DNA from: Ahaetulla prasina
Taxonomy: Eukaryota; Chordata; Lepidosauria; Squamata; Colubridae
NCBI RefSeq assembly: GCF_028640845.1
Contig: NC_080539.1
Span: forward strand, 298,761,516-298,825,515
Length of the DNA: 64,000 bases
Direction: 5' to 3'
In this document: positions 10,591-21,083 of the stretch, piece after piece
Numbering within the stretch: the first letter of the stretch is position 1
Layout of the letters: every line of letters starts with the position of its first letter
Notes under the pieces: model-generated
What the model saw: the letters and a program-made list of their open reading frames with translations, nothing else
What the model was told of the DNA's origin: nothing
The model's database searches: none
Position numbers and translations under genes: made by a program

Positions 10591-11760
10591 TCTTCCCTTG
10601 CTACGGCTCCTCAGCCCAGCGCGCGGAACACGCAGGCGGGCGGAGAGGAGAAGCCAACGCCGGGGATGGAGGTCTGCGGCAGGGCAGGGATGGCGGGAGC
10701 GAGTTCAGGAAGCCGGCCTGGTCTTTCCTTCCGCCCTTAGACTTCCCCTCCGCCCAGCCTGCGCCTTCAGGGCGCAGCAGCGAAAGGGTTAAGCGATCGA
10801 AGGGCTGCGGGCGGGGGAGGCGGCCGGCTGTCAGGAAGGAGCATGTGCAGTTTGCATTGCAACCGCATCCACGCTATGGGTCCTCTTCATTGGCATAGTT
10901 GATCTTCGGCCGCGGCAGCGGCGGCGCAAGAGCGGCTACAAAAGGGACAGCTGCCGGCTCGGATCCGTCCATGGAGCTGAGGCGGATGAAGCGCTGCTGA
11001 GCGGGTCCCAGCCGCGGCGCTGCGGTGAGCAGGCACCTGCGCCGGCCGGCCCTCCTTGCGTCCCGCTGCCCAGCGTCACCCGGGTAGGTGCATCCGCAGA
11101 GGCCTCCCCCTCCTCCTCTTCCTCCTCCCTGCAACGGGTGCGGGGTGCAGATGCTCGGAGGCGGAGGACCAGGGCGACCGCGATGAGCGCGCTCGGGCTT
11201 CCGCTTTTGACCCGCTGCAAACTCGCAGCCAAACCCAGGGCAATTCCGCGGGGATCCGCGCGAGAGGAAGAGCGCTCAGCCCGTAACAAAGCGAGGAGGT
11301 GCTTAAGAGAAGCGGAAAGCAAACGGGCGGTTTTCCTCGGCTGCCCTTCTTTAGCCGGATCCTGCTCCTTAATCGCTCCCCCAGCCGCCCATCTTCCTGC
11401 CTCGGTTCCCGGCTTCCGATCCGCCACGCCCCCGACGGCCTGGGAAGGATGCTGAGCTGCTGCATCCTGTGTGGTGGGCTTGGCCTGGAACGGGATCTGA
11501 GGAGTTCGACCCGAGGCTTCTTGGCGCGCGCGCGCTCTCTCTCTTTTTGGGAGCCGCGAAACCCCCGCGCGTCCTCTGCGCTCGGCCGTGTGTATCGAGG
11601 GCGGGGGGGAGAGGGGAAGCGGGGAATCCTCTTGCTCGGACGCTGGCGTAGCTACTTGCGAGCTTCGCGTCACTCCCGGTTATTTCTTGCCTCTCTCCCT
11701 CTTCTAAATGGGTCTACTTGAACGCGGTGCCCTCCAGTTGTCTCGCCTCGTTCCCAGGCG
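10590..11760. promoter_or_regulatory. CpG island, probable gene promoter
   Basis: CG dinucleotides are dense and GC content is high over about 1.2 kb, in sharp contrast to the rest of the window, where CG is rare outside MITEs. Features include GC-box-like GGGCGGGGGAGGCGG words near 10810, a GCGCGCGCGC run near 11526 and several CCGCGG sites. Unmethylated islands of this kind usually mark vertebrate promoters. Open frames of 60-245 codons on both strands are expected in GC-rich DNA and share no recognisable domain. Direction and gene identity cannot be read from the sequence alone. Confidence 0.7.
10850..11024 (+). other. Candidate non-coding first exon ending at a splice donor
   Basis: Inside the CpG island, the junction CTGCG|GTGAGC at 11024/11025 matches the vertebrate 5' splice consensus well. 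Upstream lies a TACAAAAG word (about 10938) and a short upstream frame beginning ATGGAGCTGAGG (10971). This could be the 5' UTR exon of a gene read rightward. A frame on the other strand, ending in residues KINYANEEDP, is an alternative but has no donor after it. Inference only; no downstream exon was identified. Confidence 0.25.
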
Positions 11761-13487
11761 GAATGGTCACCTCCAGGTGCTGTGGGAGTGTATTCCAGTT
11801 GCTCAATCCTCCGGCTTCCTCAGATTGTCTGCCCCTCTTATTTTCACTGTCGTGTATTCGACTTCAGTTGCCCAAATTCTGAAGAGCCCCAAATAGGGAG
11901 GATGTGCCTTCCAACTCTCAAAATTGTTACTTCTGATCCTGTTCTTCTTGCCCCAGCGTGATTTTTTTTAAAACTATGTTTATAAAATTCCTTTAAAAAA
12001 AAAAGCATTGGGCTCATTGATTTTCATGCCAGTCCTGTGAGATGGGCTGGCAAATAGTTATTCCCATTTTGTAAATGGGAAGCCGAGGCTAGAAGAGAAG
12101 ATAGGGGATGACTCTTGGAGGAAAACTAAGTATTGTTCTCTCTTAAAACTTACACGCTTTTGCAAGGTTTATTTCCTCAGTATATAGCTCACAGCTCGCA
12201 TGGTGTATGTCTCCTATCTAGTCTGCCCACTTTGACAGTTAAGGAGTTCCTTGGCTGTCTCCCTATCTATGAAGACACATGTCCTCCAACATAATTCAGT
12301 TAGTAGTTTCCAACATGCCATTATACTTTTAATGGATTTTGGTGTTACAGACCATGGAGTCTGTTCTTCGAAATCAGTCATGGTCCTTCTTGCTAACTCC
12401 TACAGCAAGATTTATTAGATTGTTCAGAAACATCTATGAGTCCTTGCATGTTGAGGGAAAACTCTTCCAACATGATCTCCCTAAAGTGTTAGATTATGCC
12501 TGGCACTCCATAACCAGCATGCTTTGATAAGCTCTCCAGAGATTATATGAATGGTAGTGTCACATGTCTTGGGTGCCAGTTATAAGGAGGCTGCTGAAGA
12601 CAGAGCTTTCTGTACATCCAGTGAGTAGAAATTCTTACCCCTGGGGGGGTGATAAAAATTAAGTGCATTTGGTGTGGGTATATCGTGATGTGTAAGATGA
12701 TAGGTTTGACCTAACTTATTGCACAACATTGTAACAATGTGTATTTATGTAAATCAGTAACAATATTTATTTATGTAGTCAACAGGAATATTGTGTTTAG
12801 GGGATGTTAAAATATGCCAGTGCTGATCACTGTGGAAATCATTAAATAATATATGACACAGCCTCTGTAAGCTGTGTTCTTTTTATCATTAGCAGTATTA
12901 TTTTCATACCATACCGAAAGCCAGAAAGTTTTTCCTCATTTGCTGTGATCAGTAAAACAAAAGTATATCTTCCTTTTAAAAGTTTAAACTGAAAAATACC
13001 TTTCCAAACTAAAGTTAAGTGAAATAGAGAAGTGTTAACTTTTCCTGTTTTTCCCAATTAATTAATTCTAAAGGGGAAAACATCACTAAATGTGTATCAA
13101 CATCCCACAGAAAAATGTACGGTATTTTATTCCGTGACCAAGAATCTTGTGCTGAAACCCGTTGGACTGTATTGATTGAAACAGCCAAGGTTTTAAAATA
13201 GTGATGATAATCTCAAGCACTAGGGAATAAACAGAACCTTGGGCGAGAGACTGAATGTCCTTCCAGCTGAAGTAACCTTCTAACCCAATGAAATTGTTGC
13301 ATTGTTGTGAACCATTAACTTAATAAATGTCCAATTCCAAAAACAAGTTTTCCAAGTAAACTGGAAAACTTAAATATAACAAATGACTACAGAATGATAA
13401 TTTAATTTTCTTCAGAAAATTTTATTTATGCAAAAAGAAGAAACTTAATTAGGTCTTCATATTTCCTTATTTGAAGCATAATCGATT
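11761..13487. other. Unique sequence downstream of the CpG island
   Basis: No repeats or exons are recognised. Sequence is AT-rich and would fit a first intron if the island promotes rightward. Confidence 0.4.
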
Positions 13488-13680
13488 CTTTTTTTTTTGG
13501 CACAACAGTATATACAATCATCAACATAAACAATAATCCATCATGAGAGAAAAAGTATTTTTAAGTAAAAGTATAAGTAAAAGTATGCATATAATACTAT
13601 AATGAAGAGAACAATAGGACAGGAACGGTAGGCACTTTTGTGTTCTTATGCACGCCCCTTATAAAGAACCTGCCGAAACC
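13488..13680 (-). mobile_element. CR1-like (L3-type) LINE 3' UTR fragment
   Basis: On the minus strand it contains the block GGGGCGTGCATAAGAACAC and TGCCTACCGTTCCTGTCC followed by TACTGTTGTGCC and an A-run, the same 3' UTR order as the copies at 1255 and 50180. Only the UTR remains. Confidence 0.7.
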
Positions 13681-13994
13681 CGTTCATATTTCTCATGGAG
13701 AGGGAAAGATTGCAACTGAACACCCAATTTATGAGTGTAAATAGGCATATACCACACATATTGAAGTCTGTTTGTTATAGCAAGGAAATGCAGAAAGTAT
13801 TTTTTTTAAATGATACGAAATTTATGAAATACTGGATTAAGTAATTTAGTTATTACCATATTCTGTTCTTTTTCTTTTCATTATTTGTTTTTTAACCCAT
13901 TATTCTAAATAGAACCTTGATTGTATTTAGTCATCTACGCAAGAGCAATTTTGATATAATATTGTAGTATACTGTGCTTCTTTGGAAAAACTAT

Positions 13995-14210
13995 TAGAAT
14001 AGAATAGAATTTTATTGGCCAAGTGTGATTGGACACACAAGGAATTTGTCTTGGTGCATATGCTCTCAGTGTACATAAAAGAAAAGATACGTTCATCAAG
14101 GTACAACATTTACAACACAATTGATGATCAATATATCAATATAAATCATAAGGATTGCCAGCAACAAGTTATAGTCATACAGTCATAAGTGGAAATTATT
14201 AGCGATCTAT
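13995..14210 (-). mobile_element. AATAG-tailed CR1/Rex1-type LINE 3' end
   Basis: On the plus strand, about three TAGAA units are followed by TTTTATTGGCCAAGTGTGAT and GGACACACAAGGAATTTGTC, then the conserved UTR text through TCATACAGTCATAAGTGG. The same 3' end occurs at 15531, 42131 and 45247. The tail is short here, in contrast to 14-15 units in the two longer-tailed copies. Confidence 0.85.
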
Positions 14211-15530
14211 GTTGCTTGAAATCTAGAAAAAAAATCCTTAATTTTAGAAATTTGCATGCCACAAGGAAATATTTTTCTACACTGAAAAAGAAGAAAGTGA
14301 TACTGACATTGGGTTAATTCCATAGAATCTATGATGTAGTTCTTGCTTTTCACATATTTTAAATAATAGAAGGACTGGTTGTTATGTATGATAGAAAGAA
14401 CAAGTAGAATGGGTGATTAAAGATGTATGTTTGAGTCAGGGAATTTGAGGAGAAAATTATTAGACTCCAGTAACTGAGGAATGTATAAAATACATGTAGG
14501 TGCTTATCCAGCCAAGCTGAAGCCTTTTTAGCAGAAGGTATTAATATATTCTTAGTTTCATTCTGGCTGGAGAGTGCCTGCCTTAATTTCTAGGACTAAC
14601 TCTAAAATGTTGGGTTTTAACTGTAGGACTTGAGAAATAACACAGTTTGAACTTTTTAATGTTTACACCCAGAAGTGTCATATTGTTAGTACAACTCACT
14701 TCCTACTAGAAGAACACATGATGTAATCCTAGAAGTAGGAGAGATTTATAATGGCTGAATTGCAGAACTTCGGAAGTCTGTTTATAGACACACAGTAAAT
14801 GTATTTTAAAGTTTAAAAAAAAGCCTATCAGGGATTTTTGTTGTTGTCCTTTATTGACAAAAACTGGATGGAGGAGCAAAGTAATAAAATTATAGACCTT
14901 CATGAAAATATTGCAAAAAAGCAGTGGATAAATACATATTAAAACAAACCTACACAAAAGAACAAAATATCTCTGATCATAAAACAAATCCTGCAATGGA
15001 ATCTACTGGATTCTAACTCTAATGGAATCCAGTAGCATTAGGCACATCATTCAATGCAAACTCACCATTTTTCCCTTTGAAAAATAAGGAAACAACTATC
15101 CTCCATGAAAGGAAACAGTTTTCAAACTACTATTTGGTGTTTGTAAAAGATATGCCACTGGCTTTTCAAGAACAAAGTTTCATGGTATACAAACTTGCTG
15201 GAGTGATTTTTAGAAGGGAATCAACTTTTAACATTTCTGTTTTCCGAGTTGGAATATCAGCAGTTTTAATTTCTAGCCAAATATAAAACTTTTCTGCTAA
15301 GCTGCTCATTCAAATCAAGAAAAGGAATTTGGTGAATAAAATGCTATGTAAGAGAGCATAAATTCTTATTTTATTGTGTCAAATAGTATATCTGAAAAAC
15401 AACATAGTATTCCAACTAGTGTACGGGAAGCATTTGTATTTACATCTCACGTGACAGGTACAGCTTTAAATCTTCCAAATCTTAGAAACTGAGACTTGGT
15501 GCAACTTCTTCCTTTCTTGCTTATGTTTTA
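14211..15530. other. Unique AT-rich sequence, no gene seen
   Basis: No recognised repeats. Minus-strand frame 14706-14996 (96 codons) is hydrophobic and low in complexity, most likely by chance from AT-rich sequence. Confidence 0.45.
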
Positions 15531-15745
15531 GAATAGAATAGAATTGAATAGAATAGAATATTTTATTGGCCAAATGTGATTGGACACGCAAGGAATTTGT
15601 CTTGGTGCATATACTCTTGGTGTACATAAACGAAAAGATACCTTCATCAAGAATCATAAGGTACAACACTTAATGATAGTCATAGGGTACAAATAAGCAA
15701 TCAGGAAACAATCAATATCAAATATCCAAGAGCTAAAATAAAAGG
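15531..15745 (-). mobile_element. AATAG-tailed CR1/Rex1-type LINE 3' end, diverged
   Basis: Interrupted AATAG units (one reads GAATTGAATAG) precede TTTTATTGGCCAAATGTGAT and GGACACGCAAGGAATTTGTC. It is the same family as the preceding entry but with more substitutions. Confidence 0.82.
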
Positions 15746-17852
15746 CTGTCTCGGTGAAATGCTCTCTAATGGTTTCTTGCTTATGTTTTACATAATTATC
15801 ACCAGCCTGTCCAACTGTGGATTTGAACTGTGTCTTTGGCCCCCAGTCACCAGGAATTTTCTGTACTGTAATGAACGGGGCTTTTTAAATTGGAAAACTA
15901 TAGCTGATATTTTACCCATAAGGGCTTTCATAAGGAAATGTAAATCATTGGTGCCAACTTCAGGTTCAAAAAAAGTTTTGATAAAAAAACCTCTTCCAAT
16001 TGATTTTTTCTTCTTCTTCTTTGAGAATGCATTGGACTGCAGCTTCTGCCATAGGATGTGCTAGGTTGAGAAAAGCAGGTTAAAAGGACAGGAACAATGA
16101 ACCCAGCTACTACATCTTCTCCTATTTATATCAAAATGGGAAGCTGAATAAGTACTTGGTGGGATTAGAACAGTGCTTTTTGTCCATTTCTGGCTGATGG
16201 AAGCATTCCCATCCAATCTTTTGTCACCCTGTCTCCTGTGTAATAGTTGAATATAGTGGTGCTGTGCTTGTGGTTCTTCAGAAGTGGCTAATAACACAAA
16301 ACTATTCAGCCACCAGTACCGTAAGTGCTTTTCATCTATGTCCTAGAAAAAGGCTGAATTGGAGCAACAAGCTGAAATGATGCAATACTAATCTTGTTTT
16401 CTCCTCCCTATGTTTCCTTCTGAAACATCACAGTAGAATCTGGAAGCTGACAGAAGAAAAGGAAAGGAAAGGAATCCCAGATAGAAATAATGTCTGTAAT
16501 TCAGCTCCTTTTGTTTTTACCCTTGACTGTTGAGTTATATTACAGTGGGCATAGGAAGAGTGGGAGAAGAACAGGAAGCCATCTAGACCTACTTTATTCA
16601 ATGCATTCAATATCTTTTTCCATCAGCTGTTGACATATTGGCGAGGAAAGTCAGCAAAACTAGAGGTCTCTACCAGGCTCTCCTTATCAGGCACTGCACA
16701 TGCATAATTAGGAAAGCACTGATAGGTGGACCAAATACAGTAGAGGCTAGATAAAAAATTGCATGCAAATATAGCCTACAAACTCAAGGATAAATGGACA
16801 GCACTTTAACTGAGCAGTATGGAAAGACCCTTAATCTGTAGATGGTGGTTATAGAGGTAAGTCATTTTTTGCAGGTCAGTATATGTTGTCGGGATTCAGC
16901 CTTCAAGATAAAGGAAAATGGTAACTCTTTACAATTTGTAAGAGGACATAGGGAAGGGCTGGGAAGGACTTGAGAAAGTGCCGCTATCAAGGCATTGTTC
17001 AGGCATGAACCCATTTTAAAAAAATGATTTGTTGACTGAGATGTTGAGCAAATATCTCACACAGGCCAGTCCCTAATTTGTACAAAGTTAAACTGAGGGA
17101 GACAGGGAGCACATGAAGACTTGTCAGATTCTGTTGCTATAACTATACTATAAAAGTAGTTCTAGACTTAGATGGCATTGATTTCTTAGACTGGCCTATC
17201 TAATAGGGCTGGCACAATTCTGTAAATGGAAAGTTTATTATTGTTCATTCTGTTGCTTAGCAAATAAACTTCTAGCCTGACAGAATAGTAGGTACAAGCT
17301 TGGCTCCCAGTGATATTCTAACTTCATTTCCAATTTTGAAAATCATTAGGGTAATATCCTGGAAAGAAAAAGTTTTCTTGTCACCAAACTTGGCTGGGTT
17401 GGTTCAAGGAAAGCATGATTAATCTCACCCCCACGTCTGCCCAGCATTAATTAGGACAGATTATAAGACTAAGCTCCTGGCGAAATCTGAAAACAAAAGA
17501 TTGGCCTACTTTTTAAACAAATGACTTTTGTCACATCAGCTTTGTTTCATAGGTAAACATGGAAAGAACTTTTCTGTTATGGAACTGGAAAGAGTTATTT
17601 AGGCCACCAAATTCTTACCCTTCTTGTTCACTCAGATCCGGAATCCAAAGTGAAGCTTTTTAGACAGTTGGTTACCTATCTTCTGCTTGAACGTGTCCCC
17701 TGAAATGAAGCCCATCACCTTGCTAACGTGGTCCATTGGTCCTCTGGTCTTCCTTTCAGAAATTATTTTGTAACATTCAAGTCTTTTTCGTAATTGAAAT
17801 CTGTACTTGGCATTCTGTACTCTGGATCAAGAAAGAACAGAGTACTATAAAC
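15746..17852. other. Unique sequence, no gene seen
   Basis: About 2.1 kb with no clear repeat. Frame 15759-16064 (+) lacks domain similarity. The part at 17380-17520 is described separately as a possible conserved element. Confidence 0.45.
17380..17520. promoter_or_regulatory. Possible conserved non-coding element with homeodomain-type sites
   Basis: This non-repetitive block carries TGATTAATCT (17416-17425) and CATTAATTAG (17444-17453), both palindromic-like TAAT words of the kind bound by homeodomain proteins, only about 20 bp apart. The sequence is balanced in composition and lacks transposon features. Conservation cannot be judged from one sequence, so this is a suggestion only. Confidence 0.2.
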
Positions 17853-18800
17853 CAGGGGTGAAATCTAAAAATTTTCCCTACCGGCTCTGTGGGCGTGGCT
17901 TAATTGGTGGGCGTGGCTTGATGGTCAGATGACTGGGTAGGCATGGCCAATAACAAAAAATAATAAAAATAATAAAGTATAAAAAGCAATAAGAGGTACC
18001 AAAAACCAACTTTCACACTTTACACACACACAACACAACACAACTGACTCACACACAATGTAAAAGCAGCTGCACTTCACACTTCACACAGCCACAACAA
18101 GCTCAAAAACCAACTTTCACACTTTACACACAAAATGCCACATACAGCTTTCTGAGATTTTGTGTGTTTGTGTAGTTAGAGTGAAACACTACAGAAACAC
18201 ACCAAATCTCAGAAAACTGCACAAATATTTTATTTTATTATTTTATTTTATTTTATTTTATTGTGGAGTTCAATTCCCAGAGTTCCTCAGCCAGCAAAGC
18301 CAGCCAGCATTAGTTGATCACTGAGGAAATAGATTAGCTAAGCAACTGATTCTGTTTGGGCTGAAAGTGAAACTGCTTTCGGGCTGGGGAAAAAGCCATG
18401 TGTTCATCAGTAATCAGGTAACTGCCTTAGAATCTCTACTCTTACTTGTAGAAAACATGTTTTCTACAAGTAAGAGTACAAGTAAGGTTCTGCTGATGAG
18501 GAACTCAGGTGAGATCGCCAGAGGAGTCTTTAAAAAAAGTTTTTTTAAAGTTTAAAGGCTCTGCCGATCTCAGCTGAAGGGCGGGATCCTCAAAGGCTTT
18601 TTTTTTTACTTTTAAAGGCATGTTTTGGCTGAATAAAAACCTATTTTTAAAAGTAAAAAAAAAACCCTTTGCTGATAGTGCGGTTGAGCAGAGGCAGGGG
18701 GGGCGGAGCCAGGGATTTTTGCTACCGGTCCTCCGAACCAGCAGCCGCCATTGCTAGCGGATCGTGTGAGCCGGTCTGAACTGGGAGCATTTCACCCCTG
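17853..18800. mobile_element. Large hAT non-autonomous element (CAGGGGTGAAAT family)
   Basis: A 948-bp element with ends CAGGGGTGAAATCTAAAAAT and GGGAGCATTTCACCCCTG, bounded by a perfect 8-bp duplication CTATAAAC (17845-17852, 18801-18808). Just inside the ends are CCTACCGGCTCTGTGGGCG and TTTTTGCTACCGGTCCTCCG, shared with the copies at 36039, 55508, 59701 and 60627. The interior is larger than in the others and includes ACACAC-rich sequence, a TTTTA run (18225-18262), a perfect 42-bp palindrome (18437-18478) and an arm-loop-arm of TTTTACTTTTAAAG words near 18600-18665. No transposase remains. Confidence 0.9.
18437..18478. repeat. Perfect 42-bp palindrome
   Basis: The left half TACTCTTACTTGTAGAAAAC plus A is the exact reverse complement of the right half, centred between 18457 and 18458 on CATG with no spacer. 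It lies inside the hAT element and could extrude as a cruciform or fold as an RNA hairpin. Confidence 0.95.
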
Positions 18801-18827
18801 CTATAAACCAAGCTAGTTATCCTATAC

Positions 18828-19199
18828 CCGTGATGGCAAACCTATGGCATGCGTGCCACAGGTGGAATGCAGAGCCATATCGGAGGGCACGTGAGCTCAG
18901 CTCTGGTGGGACTGGAAGTCGGCAAACGGGCCGTTTCCAGCCTCCAGAGGGCCTCTGGGGATGTGTGGGAAAGGCCGTTTTCACCCTCCCCAGGCTCTAG
19001 AGCCTGGGGAGAGCAAAAAGCGGGCCTACTGGGCCCACCATGCCATCATGTGCCAAAAATGGGGGGACCCTGGGGGTGGTCGCACGTGCATGGATGAGGA
19101 GCAGGGAACATATAATTATGGGTGTGGGCATGCTCACACGTGACCCCCTGCGCTCTCCCCGCTTTTGGCACACAATGGCAAAAAGGTTAGCCATCAGTG
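18828..19199. mobile_element. hAT (Charlie-like) element, TSD TCCTATAC
   Basis: A 372-bp element with ends CCGTGATGGCAAACCTATGG and AAAAGGTTAGCCATCAGTG and a perfect 8-bp duplication TCCTATAC (18820-18827, 19200-19207). The GC-rich body (TGCCACAGGTGG near the left, TTTTGGCACACAATGGC near the right) gives overlapping spurious ORFs. It begins 28 bp after the previous element ends. Confidence 0.9.
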
Positions 19200-19266
19200 T
19201 CCTATACCTATCTATTTGTCTTGTTTTTTTCTGGGTTCCACTTGGTCTCTCTTAAATTTCATCCTA

Positions 19267-19831
19267 CAGGTAGTCTTGGCTAATGACCATTCATTCAGCG
19301 ACTGTTTGAAGTTGGAGCATTGCTGAATGAGTGGTACTTACAATTGGTTCTGGAAGTTATGGCCGTTACAGCATCCCCATAGTCATGTCATTGTGATTCA
19401 AACACTTGCCAACCAGTTTGCAATTACACAGTTGTAGCATCTCACGGCCACGTGACCACAATTTTTGACCTTCCCTGCTGATTTCCTATGAGAAAAATCA
19501 ATGGGAAACTGTCAGGAAAGGTCACAAGTCACTTTTTCCCTCAAGAAACAGAAATAGGTTTCAGGGTGGCCAAAAGGGCAGAGATGGGTGGTAGAAGTTG
19601 AAGCAGTCAGTTTGAAGTTGGTGGAAGTTGAAGCAGAGCAGGAGATCATGACATGGGATGCTGCACCTGCTTGTAAATGTGGGCCGGTCACCAAGTGGCC
19701 AAGTTTTGATCACGTGAGGATGAGAGCACTACAGCAGTCAGAACTCTGAGTGTTGGCCATTACCATTTGTTTAGAGTCATCATAACTTTGAACAATCGCT
19801 GAACAGATAGTTGTAACCCAGGGACTACTTG
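19267..19831. mobile_element. TA-target (Tigger/pogo-like) MITE, long form
   Basis: The ends CAGGTAGTCTTGGCTAATG and AACCCAGGGACTACTTG are imperfect inverted repeats flanked by TA (19265-19266, 19832-19833). At 565 bp it is longer than the other copies (about 340-450 bp); the extra sequence includes repeated GAAGTTGAAGCAG words at 19586-19640. It closes a cluster of three DNA elements within 2 kb. Confidence 0.78.
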
Positions 19832-19833
19832 TA

Positions 19834-20673
19834 GCTATGTTGCTTTGCAAAAATGGAAAGTTAGTATTCTGCTATGCAGAGAAAAGAGCTCTCTAGAAAA
19901 ATTGTGATATATCAGATCAAACTCAACGGGAAACTTATTGAGAATGAACCAAAGGATACACAGTTGATGCATCAGTATGATGAGCACATGAGAAGTTTGT
20001 AATTCTGTAGTTGTAACATGTTAATATGTAGCTTATTATCTGTGCGCCCCTACCTGAGTTTGCCTATTCTAATTTATTACTTCCTTTGTTGATTAAAAGG
20101 GAAGGGATGGAATCTGCTGAGGAATTCTTAGAGTCACTCTTGAAATGGGAAAAAAAAGCCTATGAAATTTTCTTTGAGACATTATAAATGTAGCATTACA
20201 ACTACATAAAAGTAACAATGAAAAATGAAAAACAGGAACAAAATCCAAATAAACAGTTCTGAAATAAGCGGCACTGTAATTGCCATCAAATTACAGATTC
20301 CAACAGAAACTCTGGGGGAAAAAAAGACAATGAAGATGGAAAAAAGCATAAACCTATTATTATCTTAAAGAGCAATGATATCCTGTGTAATTATCTCAAG
20401 AATCAAAGTCCTGGGTGCTTGGGGAGGTGGCTAGTGTGAAGGTAACAGGTGCTTCACTATGAGCAGCAGGCATTTAGTTCCTTTCCCTGGTTGTTCCAAG
20501 CCGTGGGGCCTACAGAACCTCCCCAAAGGAACTCAGAATCTCAGCCCTCAGAGGATTCTGTCCTGAGGGGGAAAGTTGCAGTTTTCCCTGGCTGGGGCAT
20601 GCAACTGGTATATAGGATGTTCTGGAAAGATGACAGAGAGAACAGAGGCCACAGAGAGACTGTCCTCAAGGTT
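19834..20673. other. Unique sequence, no gene seen
   Basis: No repeats or exons recognised. Confidence 0.45.
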
Positions 20674-20681
20674 TTCTAGCA

Positions 20682-20840
20682 CAGGGGTCTCCAATCTTGG
20701 TAATTTTAAGACTTGTGGACTTCAACTCCCAGAGTTCCTCAGCCAGCAAGCTGACTGAGGAACTCTGGGAGCAAGCTGGCTGAGGAACACTGGGAGTTGA
20801 AGTCCACAAGTCTTAAAGTTGCCAAGGTTGGAGACCCCTG
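20682..20840. mobile_element. Palindromic hAT MITE, TSD TTCTAGCA, duplicated centre
   Basis: The ends are CAGGGGTCTCCAATCTTGG and CCAAGGTTGGAGACCCCTG. A perfect 8-bp duplication TTCTAGCA flanks it (20674-20681, 20841-20848). The arms are long inverted repeats. The centre carries a second copy of CTGAGGAACTCTGGGAG-type sequence (CTGGCTGAGGAACACTGGGA), making this copy longer (159 bp) than its relatives. Confidence 0.92.
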
Positions 20841-20848
20841 TTCTAGCA

Positions 20849-21083
20849 TTTAGCAATAGCAATAGCACTTAGATTTATATACATCTTCATTGTGTTTTAC
20901 AGCATTCTCTGGATGATTTACAGAGTCAGCATATTGCCCCCAATAATTCGAGTCCTCATTTAATTAACCTGAGAAGGATGGAAGGCTGAGTCAACCTTGA
21001 GCTGGTCAGGATCAAACTCTTGGCAGTGGGCAGAGTCAGCCTGCAATACTGTATTCTAGCCACTGACCCACCATGGTTCCTTC
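20849..21083 (-). mobile_element. tRNA-derived SINE with CR1/L2-like tail (TAGCAATAGCA end)
   Basis: On the plus strand it runs from TTTAGCAATAGCAATAGCAC through TTTACAGAGTCAGCATATTG, GGATGGAAGGCTGAGTCAAC, to a decayed tRNA-like head ending TAGCCACTGACCCACCATGG. Copies of this family also lie at 24021, 41464 (plus) and 61421. Confidence 0.78.

Noticed and set aside
10936..11673. 245-codon minus-strand ORF in the CpG island
   Set aside because: It overlaps several equally long frames on both strands, is rich in Ala, Arg, Pro, Ser and Glu as expected from GC-rich DNA, and has no recognisable domain.
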